Under the pieces are notes generated by a model. It was not told where the DNA came from, did not search any database, and worked only from the letters and a program-made list of their open reading frames with translations. Made by a program: the position numbers and the translations under genes. DNA of 13,243 nt from contig CAIJOE010000018.1 in assembly GCA_903822245.1 (NCBI GenBank), positions 1-13,243 of the forward strand, written 5' to 3'. This DNA is from an uncultured Actinomycetes bacterium. GTDB lineage: Bacteria; Actinomycetota; Actinomycetes; Nanopelagicales; Nanopelagicaceae. Below are positions 6,642 through 13,243 of this stretch, one piece after another (positions within the stretch are counted from its first letter, which is position 1; each line of letters opens with the position of its first letter).

Positions 6642-7541
6642 ATGTCACAGAACGCTAGTAATGAAGTAGGCACCGCCCGCGTTAAGCGCGGCATGGCAGA
6701 AATGCTTAAGGGTGGCGTCATTATGGATGTCGTTAATGTTGAGCAAGCAAAAATTGCAGAAGATGCTGGCGCCGTAGCGGTAATGGCACTTGAAAGAGTC
6801 CCAGCTGATATTCGTGCGCAAGGTGGAGTTTCCCGAATGTCTGATCCGGACATGATCGAAGCAATCCAGGCGGCTGTTTCGATTCCGGTAATGGCAAAGG
6901 TTCGTATTGGACATTTTGCAGAGGCTCAGGTTATTGAGAGTCTTAAAGTGGACTACATCGATGAGTCAGAAGTTCTAACGCCAGCAGACTATGAGCATCA
7001 TATTGATAAGTGGAATTTCACAATTCCTTTCGTCTGTGGCGCAACAAATTTGGGAGAAGCGCTGCGTCGTATCAACGAGGGTGCGGCAATGATTCGTTCA
7101 AAGGGCGAGGCTGGCACCGGAGATGTTTCGAACGCGACTACTCACATGCGAAAGATTGGTTCAGAAATTCGTCGACTAACATCGATGCGCGAAGATGAGC
7201 TCTATGTTGCGGCAAAGGAACTTCAGGCGCCATATGCTTTAGTAAAAGAAGTTGCTGCTACAGGAAAGCTTCCGGTCGTGCTCTTCACAGCTGGTGGAAT
7301 TGCAACTCCTGCAGATGCAGCAATGATGATGCAGTTGGGAGCTGACGGAGTATTTGTTGGTTCTGGAATCTTCAAATCTGGTGACCCAGCAAAGCGGGCC
7401 GCTGCAATGGTTAAAGCAACAACGTATTACACGGATGCAAAGATTGTTGCCCAGGCTTCACGTGGTTTAGGTGAAGCGATGGTTGGAATCAATGTTGCAG
7501 ACATTCCTGTGCCACATCGTTTGGCTGAACGAGGCTGGTAA
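6642..7541 (+). CDS. pdxS: Pyridoxal 5'-phosphate synthase, lyase subunit PdxS
   Basis: PdxS builds pyridoxal 5'-phosphate from ribose 5-phosphate, glyceraldehyde 3-phosphate and ammonia delivered by PdxT, in a large cytoplasmic complex. The 299-residue TIM barrel is full length. Asp29 (VIMDVVN) and Lys86 (VMAKVRIGHF) correspond to active-site residues, and Lys154 (RSKGEAGTG) to the second catalytic lysine. The phosphate-binding GGI and GSGIF loops and the C-terminal GLGEAMVGI segment are present. The start ATG 6642 has a strong GGAG (6633-6636) five bases upstream, the best Shine-Dalgarno site in the window, consistent with high expression. Its stop overlaps the pdxT start by one base (TAATG). 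In M. tuberculosis a thioesterase gene separates the two, whereas here they are directly coupled. Confidence 0.98.
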   Translation: MSQNASNEVGTARVKRGMAEMLKGGVIMDVVNVEQAKIAEDAGAVAVMALERVPADIRAQGGVSRMSDPDMIEAIQAAVSIPVMAKVRIGHFAEAQVIESLKVDYIDESEVLTPADYEHHIDKWNFTIPFVCGATNLGEALRRINEGAAMIRSKGEAGTGDVSNATTHMRKIGSEIRRLTSMREDELYVAAKELQAPYALVKEVAATGKLPVVLFTAGGIATPADAAMMMQLGADGVFVGSGIFKSGDPAKRAAAMVKATTYYTDAKIVAQASRGLGEAMVGINVADIPVPHRLAERGW

Positions 7542-8140
7542 TGAAAGTTGGAGTACTTGCACTCCAAGGAGATTTTCGCGAACATCTAACTACCCTTGAG
7601 CAACTTGGCGTCTCGGGGATAGCGGTTAAAACAGCGCAGGAAATCAATGAGATAGATGCGCTAGTTCTTCCTGGTGGTGAATCTACGACTATAAGTAAAT
7701 TGGCTAAGGCCTTTGGTCTTTTTGAGTTGATCTCAAATCGGATTGCGCAGGGCTTGCCAACATATGGTTCATGTGCTGGGATGATTTTATTAAGCAGAGA
7801 AATCCTAGATCCGGCCTCTGGGCAAGAGACTTTTGGTGGGCTAGATATTTTGGTTCGCAGAAACGCTTTTGGTAAGCAAGTAGATTCATTTGAATCAGAC
7901 TTAGATTTTCATGGCATCGAAGGCAAATCCGTTCGAGCAGTCTTTATTCGCGCTCCATGGGTTGAAAGCTACGGAGCTGGGGTTGAAGTTCTTGCTAGTG
8001 TTCTAATTGACGGAGTTAATCATCCAGTCGCCGTTCGCCAGGGCAAGGTCCTAGCCACCTCATTTCATCCTGAAATTACCGGTGATAGCCGTGTGCACAA
8101 GTACTTCCTAGATCAGTTCTGCTCTGATTTGGTGAAGTAA
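7541..8140 (+). CDS. pdxT: Pyridoxal 5'-phosphate synthase, glutaminase subunit PdxT
   Basis: PdxT is the glutamine amidotransferase that feeds ammonia to PdxS. The 199-residue protein shows the class I glutaminase triad: nucleophile Cys78 in GSCAGM, and His176 and Glu178 in SFHPEIT. The N-terminus MKVGVLALQGDFREH and the oxyanion region LPGGEST (43-49) are typical. GAGG-like purines (GAGG at 7531-7534) precede the start by six bases, inside the pdxS end. Co-translation with pdxS fits the fixed subunit ratio of the complex. Confidence 0.98.
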   Translation: MKVGVLALQGDFREHLTTLEQLGVSGIAVKTAQEINEIDALVLPGGESTTISKLAKAFGLFELISNRIAQGLPTYGSCAGMILLSREILDPASGQETFGGLDILVRRNAFGKQVDSFESDLDFHGIEGKSVRAVFIRAPWVESYGAGVEVLASVLIDGVNHPVAVRQGKVLATSFHPEITGDSRVHKYFLDQFCSDLVK

Positions 8141-8161
8141 GTCGCGCTAAGATTCTCTCCT

Positions 8162-8189
8162 GGAGATAGCAGGTATCTTCTTGTTTTTG
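8162..8189 (+). terminator. Intrinsic terminator-like hairpin after pdxT
   Basis: GGAGATA (8162-8168) pairs with TATCTTC (8174-8180), including one G-T wobble, around the five-base loop GCAGG. TTGTTTTTG follows directly. This is the best terminator candidate in the window. It lies 21 bases after the pdxT stop and before yebC, so it may partly separate the two transcripts. The stem is AT-rich and may be leaky. Confidence 0.5.
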
Positions 8190-8212
8190 AGCGGTAATTA
8201 GGGGGTTGGATC

Positions 8213-8962
8213 GTGTCAGGCCATTCCAAGTGGGCAACGACCAAGCATAAGAAAGCAATTATAGATTCACGACGAGCGAAGAACTTCGCAAAGTTTATTA
8301 AAGGAATTGAAGTTGCGGCAAGAAATGGTGGTCCGGATGTTTCGGGAAACCCAACTCTTTTTGATGCAATTGCAAAAGCCAAAAAGAATTCAGTTCCAGC
8401 TGACAACATAGATCGCGCGGTAAAGCGAGGCGCAGGACTTGAATCTGGTGGAGCCGATTATCAAACAATTATGTATGAAGGCTATGGACCAAATGGTGTG
8501 GCACTTCTAATCGAATGTTTATCTGACAATCGAAATCGTGCAGCATCTGAGGTGCGCGTAGCAGTAACTCGTAATGGTGGAAACATGGCTGACCCAGGAT
8601 CGGTTTCCTACATGTTTAATCGCAAGGGTGTGATCATCGTTTCTAAAGCAAATGGTGCAACCGAAGATTCAATATTGGAACATGTTTTAGATGCTGGAGC
8701 TGAGGAAGTTAACGATCTGGGTGAATCCTTTGAAATAGTAAGTGAAGCAAGTGATCTGGTGGCAGTTAGAACCGCGCTGCAAGGGGCAAACATCGATTAC
8801 GAATCTGCAGACACATCTTTCCTTGCCTCAATGTCAGTTCCACTTGATGTTGAAGGCGCTAAAAAGGTTTTCGAACTCATAGATGCGATCGAAGAGCTAG
8901 ATGACGTTCAAAACGTTTATGGTAATTTCGATGTGTCAGATGAGGTTATGGCGAGTCTTTAA
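8213..8962 (+). CDS. yebC: YebC/PmpR (TACO1) family protein
   Basis: This 249-residue protein is a full-length YebC. The signature N-terminus MSGHSKWATTKHKK is followed by NPTLFDAIAKAKKNSVPADNID, YEGYGPNGVALLIE and the DNRNRAASEVR block. The ending LDDVQNVYGNFD is also typical. Members were first described as DNA-binding regulators. The mitochondrial homologue TACO1, and more recently bacterial members, have been linked to translation, including relief of ribosome stalling, so the name 'transcriptional regulator' should be used with care. The start is GTG at 8213, supported by AGGGGG at 8200-8205 seven bases upstream and by the invariant MSGHSKW. It lies directly before ruvC with no intergenic base, the usual yebC-ruvCAB arrangement. 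Confidence 0.97.
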   Translation: MSGHSKWATTKHKKAIIDSRRAKNFAKFIKGIEVAARNGGPDVSGNPTLFDAIAKAKKNSVPADNIDRAVKRGAGLESGGADYQTIMYEGYGPNGVALLIECLSDNRNRAASEVRVAVTRNGGNMADPGSVSYMFNRKGVIIVSKANGATEDSILEHVLDAGAEEVNDLGESFEIVSEASDLVAVRTALQGANIDYESADTSFLASMSVPLDVEGAKKVFELIDAIEELDDVQNVYGNFDVSDEVMASL

Positions 8963-9508
8963 ATGCGAGTCCTTGGGGTCGATCCTGGTTTAACAAGATG
9001 CGGCCTTGGGATTGTGGACAGTACCTCACCACAAAAATTGGTAATGATTGGTGTTGGTGTCATTCAAACTCCATCGGATTTAGCACTTGATCAGCGCCTG
9101 TTGTTACTTGAGGGCGAGCTCAGCGAGTGGATCGATAAATACAAGCCCGATGTAGTTGCTGTTGAAAGAGTCTTCTCGCAACTAAATGTGCGCACTGCAA
9201 TGGCTACTGGGCAGGCCGCGGGGATCGCACTTTTGATTGCGGCAAAGCGGGGGATACCGGTGGCGATGCACACTCCTAGCGAGGTTAAAGCAGCGGTCAC
9301 TGGTTCTGGGCGAGCCGACAAGAAACAAGTTGCCAATATGGTGGCAAAATTATTGGGATTAAAAGAAATTCCAAAACCAGTAGATAGCACCGATGCGTTA
9401 GCCCTTGCTATCTGCCATCATTGGCGGGGAACTGGCAATACACGGATAGCGGACGCTCTTGCAAAAGAAAAATCTAGAATTAGTAAGTTCAAGAAAGCGG
9501 GGAAGTAG
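8963..9508 (+). CDS. ruvC: Crossover junction endodeoxyribonuclease RuvC
   Basis: RuvC is the nuclease that cuts Holliday junctions symmetrically as part of the RuvABC resolvasome. The 181-residue protein has all four expected acidic metal ligands: Asp7 (VLGVDPGL), Glu68 (VAVERVFS), and Asp141 and Asp144 (VDSTDALALAICHHW). The GSGRADKKQV segment (114-123) provides the basic residues near the active site. The start is fixed by the invariant MRVLGVDPG. It follows the yebC stop with no gap and abuts ruvA with no gap, so the genes are likely translated together. No clear Shine-Dalgarno site is seen, which fits coupling. Confidence 0.98.
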   Translation: MRVLGVDPGLTRCGLGIVDSTSPQKLVMIGVGVIQTPSDLALDQRLLLLEGELSEWIDKYKPDVVAVERVFSQLNVRTAMATGQAAGIALLIAAKRGIPVAMHTPSEVKAAVTGSGRADKKQVANMVAKLLGLKEIPKPVDSTDALALAICHHWRGTGNTRIADALAKEKSRISKFKKAGK

Positions 9509-10108
9509 ATGATTGCTTCACTTTCCGGCGTCGTAAAGCAGCTTTCACTAAATTCTGCCGTTATCGAAGTCGGCGGTGTTGGTATTTTACTTTCACTTCC
9601 CGCTCGATTTGCTGCCTCATTGGTTGTTGGCGCTCATGTTGAAGTTCAAACGAGTTTGGTTGTTCGTGAAGATTCACTGACTTTGTATGGTTTTGAAACA
9701 TTAGCCTCCAGAGATTGCTTTGAACTTCTCCAAACGGTTAGTGGAATTGGCCCTAAGGTGGCGCAATCTGCGCTTTCGATTTATGACCCGCAAGAGCTGG
9801 CCTCTGCCATTAGTTCTGCAAATGCATCTGCTTTAGAACGTATTCCAGGATTAGGAAAAAAGGGTGCTGCTAGAACTGTTCTTGAACTTAAGGACAAAAT
9901 GTCGGACATTTCCCAACTCACTGGCTCGCTCTCTTCGAGCACGCAGTGGCGGGTGCAATTAGGTAATGCCCTGATTTCTCTTGGCTATAGCCAAAGAGAA
10001 TCTGATCAAACTATAGAAACTTTGGCTAGTGATCTTGGCAGCAAAATTGAAGAGAAGAGTATTTCCCAAATACTCAAACTGGCTTTGCAAATTAGGAGTC
10101 GTAACTAA
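9509..10108 (+). CDS. ruvA: Holliday junction branch migration protein RuvA
   Basis: RuvA tetramers bind four-way junctions and load the RuvB motors. The 199-residue protein contains the N-terminal OB-fold (MIASLSGVVKQL to about residue 63). Two helix-hairpin-helix motifs follow (LQTVSGIGPKVAQ and LERIPGLGKKGAARTVLELK), then a flexible linker. The C-terminal three-helix RuvB-contact domain starts near WRVQLGNALISLGY. GGGGAAG (9499-9505) upstream provides a ribosome binding site inside the ruvC end. The stop overlaps the ruvB start (TAATG). Confidence 0.98.
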   Translation: MIASLSGVVKQLSLNSAVIEVGGVGILLSLPARFAASLVVGAHVEVQTSLVVREDSLTLYGFETLASRDCFELLQTVSGIGPKVAQSALSIYDPQELASAISSANASALERIPGLGKKGAARTVLELKDKMSDISQLTGSLSSSTQWRVQLGNALISLGYSQRESDQTIETLASDLGSKIEEKSISQILKLALQIRSRN

Positions 10109-11163
10109 TGTCAGAGGAATCAGATCGCATCCTAGATCCGTCATCCGACCAAGTTGAGCGAATGCAAGAGCTAGCCCTTCGGCCAAAGAGTCTAAAAGAA
10201 TTTGTTGGCCAGGAGCGGGTTTCTAAGCAATTGGATTTGCTTCTTAGCGCTGCTAGAAACCGCAATAGTCCGGCCGATCACGTTCTACTTTCGGGCCCAC
10301 CTGGTTTAGGCAAAACCACTTTAGCGATGATAATTGCCGAAGAGATGGGAGCCCCGATTCGCATTACAAGCGGGCCGGCGATTCAACATGCTGGGGATTT
10401 AGCGTCAATCCTTTCTTCACTTACCGAAGGTGAAATTCTTTTTCTTGATGAAATTCACCGAATGTCTAGACCGGCAGAAGAATTACTTTACCTAGCAATG
10501 GAAGATTTTCGGGTGGATGTAATCGTCGGAAAGGGAGCGGGAGCAACTTCTATTCCACTTGACTTGCCGCACTTCACTTTGATTGGGGCAACCACTCGTG
10601 CAGGTTTGCTTCCAAGCCCGTTGCGCGATCGCTTTGGTTTCACGGCGCAGTTAGATTTCTATGATGATTTAGAAATCTCAACAATCGTCTCTCGTAGTGC
10701 AAGATTAATTGACATTGATATTTCAACTGAGGCCGTTTCTGAATTGGGATCACGATCTAGAGGAACTCCTCGTGTTGCAAATCGACTATTGCGCCGAGTT
10801 CGTGATTACGCCCAAGTTCACAGCAATGGAAAAGTTGGAATTTCTGAAGCTAAAGCAGCCCTTGAAATGTATGAAGTAGATCCAATTGGTTTGGATCGTT
10901 TGGATAGAGGAGTACTAGAGGCGCTAGTAAAAAGATTTAATGGTGGGCCAGTTGGAATATCAACCTTGGCGATGGCTATAGGTGAAGAATCGGAGACAAT
11001 CGAATCGTTAGCAGAACCTTTCTTGGTCCGTATGGGATTCATATCACGTACTCCAAGGGGTCGAGTGGCAACTCCAGCGGGATTTGAGCATTTGGGCCTT
11101 AAAGCCCCGATTGGGACGCCAAACTTGGCTGCTCTTTTCGACACACCATCACTTGATGCCTAG
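10108..11163 (+). CDS. ruvB: Holliday junction branch migration ATPase RuvB
   Basis: RuvB is the AAA+ hexameric motor that drives branch migration with RuvA. The 351-residue protein shows Walker A GPPGLGKTT (63-71), Walker B LFLDEIHR (111-118), sensor 1 around IGATTRAG (159-166) and the arginine-finger region PLRDRFG (171-177). Sensor 2 lies around GTPRVANRLLRRV. A C-terminal winged-helix domain binds DNA and ends near LGLKAP. AGGAG at 10094-10098 precedes the ATG by nine bases, and the start overlaps the ruvA stop by one base. The next gene is secD, eleven bases after the stop. Confidence 0.98.
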   Translation: MSEESDRILDPSSDQVERMQELALRPKSLKEFVGQERVSKQLDLLLSAARNRNSPADHVLLSGPPGLGKTTLAMIIAEEMGAPIRITSGPAIQHAGDLASILSSLTEGEILFLDEIHRMSRPAEELLYLAMEDFRVDVIVGKGAGATSIPLDLPHFTLIGATTRAGLLPSPLRDRFGFTAQLDFYDDLEISTIVSRSARLIDIDISTEAVSELGSRSRGTPRVANRLLRRVRDYAQVHSNGKVGISEAKAALEMYEVDPIGLDRLDRGVLEALVKRFNGGPVGISTLAMAIGEESETIESLAEPFLVRMGFISRTPRGRVATPAGFEHLGLKAPIGTPNLAALFDTPSLDA

Positions 11164-11174
11164 ACTGCGGTCTT

Positions 11175-12704
11175 ATGTCTTCCATTACGCCTAAAGCAAC
11201 TAAGGGTCCGGCCGGTTCATCTAGACCAGCTCGCACCATTTCCATCCTTCTAGTCACATTAATCGCATTTACTGCCTTGGCTTTTATCCAAGGTGCTACA
11301 AAAGTGCGGTTAGGTCTAGACCTTCGCGGCGGAACAAGTGTCACCCTTACACCGCGCGCAAGTGAAGGCGGAAAAGTTACAACAGAGGCGATTGATCAAG
11401 CTGTTTCTATTATTCGTCAACGCGTTAACTCACTAGGTGTTGCTGAGAGTGAAGTGGCTGCTCAAGGATCTGGAACTAATCGACAGATTGTTATTTCGGT
11501 ACCAGGACAAACCGGCCAACGTATTGTGCAATTAGTTGGACAGACAGCAGAATTACGCTTTCGCCAAGTACTAGCTGAAGGCGCACCAAATGCAACTTCA
11601 GCCGCGGCAGATACAAAGACTGCAACTCTTCCAGCAGGTGTAACTCCAGATTTGAATGCAAAGTATGCGGCGCTAGATTGTACGAACAAAACAAACTTGC
11701 AAGGTGGTTCAACTGAATCGCCGGATGCTTCTGTAGTTTCATGTAATCGAACCGGAACTACTAAATATATTTTGGCGCCAGCACAAGTTATTGGAAATAT
11801 GATTTCCAAGGCAAGTGCCGCAATTGACCAACAAGGTGCTTCTGGCTGGTATGTTCTTTTGAGTTTCAATGGTGAGGGAACCAGCAAATTTGGCGCTCTA
11901 ACCCAATCTGTAACCAAACTATCCGCACCTCAAAATCAGGTAGCAATTGTCCTAGACGGTCTAGTTGTTTCAGCCCCACGTATCAACGAAGCGATTACTG
12001 GTGGCTCAGCGCAGATAACTGGAAACTTCACACAGACTGATTCATCGGATTTAGCAAATGTACTGAAGTACGGCGCTCTGCCACTTGCTTTTAACCAAGG
12101 TGAAGTTCTACAAGTTTCTCCTACCTTGGGCTCTGATCAGTTGCATGCTGGCCTTCTAGCTGGCGCACTTGGATTAGCACTCGTTCTTCTTTACTCACTT
12201 CTTTATTACAAGGGTCTTGGTTTGGTAACAGTCGGTTCACTCTTGGTGGCCGGAGCAATTACCTTCCTCTCCTTCCTACTTCTTGGAAAGTGGATTGGGT
12301 TTACCTTAACTTTGGCCGGTATTGCTGGTGCAATTGTTTCAGTCGGTATTACTGCCGACTCCTTTATCGTTTACTTTGAACGTTTAAGAGATGAAGTTCG
12401 TGAAGGTAGAACCCTTCGCTCAGCAGTTGAAAGTGGTTGGACCAGGGCTCGCCACACCATCATTGTCGCCGACTCAGTTTCTTTGATTGCCGCAATTCTT
12501 CTTTACTTCTTTGCCGTTGGCAGTGTCCGTGGATTTGCATTCACTTTAGGCTTAACAACATTTGTTGACTTAATTGTTGTATTTGTTTTCACCAAGCCTT
12601 TTGTAACGCTTTTGGCTCAAGTTCCATTCTTTTCCAATGGCGCAAAATTATCTGGCTTCTCAGCCAAAAGCTTGGGAACAGTAATCGGAACGGAAGGTAA
12701 GTAA
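11175..12704 (+). CDS. secD: Protein translocase subunit SecD
   Basis: SecD works with SecF and the SecYEG channel and uses the proton gradient to help pull proteins across the membrane. The 509-residue protein has one N-terminal membrane helix (about 22-40) and the conserved LGLDLRGGTSV (46-56). A long external domain reaches to about residue 322, followed by five C-terminal helices. The helical part carries GITADSFIVYFERLRDE (from 391), the actinobacterial form of the proton-pathway motif with its conserved Asp. Cys169 and Cys190 in the external domain could form a disulfide (inference). The start ATG 11175 is eleven bases after ruvB and has no clear Shine-Dalgarno sequence, so translation may depend on ribosomes finishing ruvB. 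yajC, normally located before secD, is absent. Confidence 0.97.
   Translation: MSSITPKATKGPAGSSRPARTISILLVTLIAFTALAFIQGATKVRLGLDLRGGTSVTLTPRASEGGKVTTEAIDQAVSIIRQRVNSLGVAESEVAAQGSGTNRQIVISVPGQTGQRIVQLVGQTAELRFRQVLAEGAPNATSAAADTKTATLPAGVTPDLNAKYAALDCTNKTNLQGGSTESPDASVVSCNRTGTTKYILAPAQVIGNMISKASAAIDQQGASGWYVLLSFNGEGTSKFGALTQSVTKLSAPQNQVAIVLDGLVVSAPRINEAITGGSAQITGNFTQTDSSDLANVLKYGALPLAFNQGEVLQVSPTLGSDQLHAGLLAGALGLALVLLYSLLYYKGLGLVTVGSLLVAGAITFLSFLLLGKWIGFTLTLAGIAGAIVSVGITADSFIVYFERLRDEVREGRTLRSAVESGWTRARHTIIVADSVSLIAAILLYFFAVGSVRGFAFTLGLTTFVDLIVVFVFTKPFVTLLAQVPFFSNGAKLSGFSAKSLGTVIGTEGK
12692..12697 (+). promoter_or_regulatory. Ribosome binding site of secF
   Basis: GGAAGG lies seven bases before the secF ATG and inside the last secD codons. 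It fixes ATG 12705 as the start and shows that secD and secF belong to one transcript. Confidence 0.7.
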
Positions 12705-13243
12705 ATGTCATCACTTTCAGGTATCGGTGGTCGTCTTTATCGCGGAGAAACTTCTATAGATTTCATCGGAAAGCGACGTCGTTGGTATGCCTTCTCTGGA
12801 CTAATAATTATTATCTCGGCAATTGCGCTAAGCGTTCAGGGACTACACCTTGGAATTGAGTTCAAGGGTGGCTCTGAGTTCACGATTACAAAGGTTGGCG
12901 CCACTATCGCTGATGGTCGTGCTGCTGTAACAACAGCCGGTATTACTGGTGAGACCGTGGTCCAAAAGATCGGATCAGACAAAGTACGTATTCAGACAGG
13001 CGCTCTGACTTCATTTGATGCAGTCAAGACTTCCTTAGCCACATCGTTCGGGGTTCCAATCGAGACAATCGATACCCAATTGATTGGGCCATCTTGGGGT
13101 AAGGAAATTACCAAAAAGGCGCTCTATGGTCTTATCGGGTTCATCCTGGTTGTAATGCTCTTTTTGACGTTGGCATTTGAACCAAAAATGGCTTTAGCTG
13201 CCATCGTTGCAGTTATTCACGATGTTTTTATTACCGTTGGAAT
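12705..13243 (+). CDS. secF: Protein translocase subunit SecF, 3'-truncated by the window edge
   Basis: SecF is the partner of SecD in the proton-driven Sec accessory complex. The first 179 residues are visible and the frame is open to the right edge. The N-terminus MSSLSGIGGRLYRGETSIDF precedes a basic patch (GKRRRWY), the first membrane helix (about 29-44) and the family motif LGIEFKGGSEFT (48-59). The external domain contains VVQKIGSDKVRIQTG and GPSWGKEITKKAL. After it begins the second helix (ALYGLIGFILVVMLFLTLAF), then LAAIVAVIHDVFITVG, a typical SecF segment with a conserved HD pair. The ATG directly follows the secD stop. The frame is too close to the right edge to appear as a complete gene here. 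Confidence 0.96.
   Translation, partial: MSSLSGIGGRLYRGETSIDFIGKRRRWYAFSGLIIIISAIALSVQGLHLGIEFKGGSEFTITKVGATIADGRAAVTTAGITGETVVQKIGSDKVRIQTGALTSFDAVKTSLATSFGVPIETIDTQLIGPSWGKEITKKALYGLIGFILVVMLFLTLAFEPKMALAAIVAVIHDVFITVG

Noticed and set aside
11462..11917. 151-residue minus-strand frame inside secD
   Set aside because: Shadow of a conserved secD coding region, with no recognisable domain or ribosome site.
1..13243. Mobile elements, CRISPR arrays, tRNA or rRNA genes, defence or toxin-antitoxin systems
   Set aside because: No long direct or inverted repeats, transposase or integrase motifs, or structural RNA genes were seen. The content is core syntenic housekeeping genes.

Overview
The window looks like a chromosomal stretch from a streamlined, fairly AT-rich actinobacterium. 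The gene order thrS, HIT, pgsA, PIM acyltransferase, pimA, pdxS, pdxT, yebC, ruvC, ruvA, ruvB, secD, secF is the classical actinobacterial one, and from memory it matches the Mycobacterium tuberculosis Rv2614c-to-Rv2586c order with several genes removed. Base composition is balanced to AT-leaning, intergenic gaps are nearly absent, and the phosphatidylinositol mannoside (PIM) genes are present. Together these suggest a small-genome planktonic actinobacterium such as the freshwater acI/Nanopelagicales group. That placement is inference, because there is no 16S gene or other taxonomic marker here.

Layout: positions 1-1807 hold the 3' part of thrS and a HIT-family Ap4A phosphorylase-like gene, both on the plus strand. 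Positions 1790-2380 hold the only minus-strand gene. It encodes a 196-residue remnant of an EF-G-type GTPase domain that lacks the nucleotide-binding motifs. It overlaps the HIT gene tail to tail and starts only about 25 bases from the divergent pgsA start. Positions 2406-5560 form a tightly coupled plus-strand membrane-lipid operon: PI-phosphate synthase, LpxL/PatA-like acyltransferase, PimA mannosyltransferase and a small LemA-like/Rv2609c-like membrane protein. A DUF3048 lipoprotein follows (5565-6587).

Positions 6642-8140 hold pdxS and pdxT, the pyridoxal-phosphate synthase pair. A short intergenic region with a terminator-like hairpin separates them from yebC, ruvC, ruvA and ruvB (8213-11163), which cover translation or regulation and Holliday-junction processing. 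Then come secD (11175-12704) and the 5' part of secF (12705 to the right edge), which form the Sec-translocon accessory complex. The yajC gene usually found between ruvB and secD is absent here.

Most genes are ordinary core housekeeping genes. No mobile element, CRISPR array, tRNA, rRNA, defence system or biosynthetic cluster was seen. No gap without a gene exceeds 300 bases; the longest is 72 bases (8141-8212). The one feature that looks under-described is the minus-strand EF-G-like half domain.
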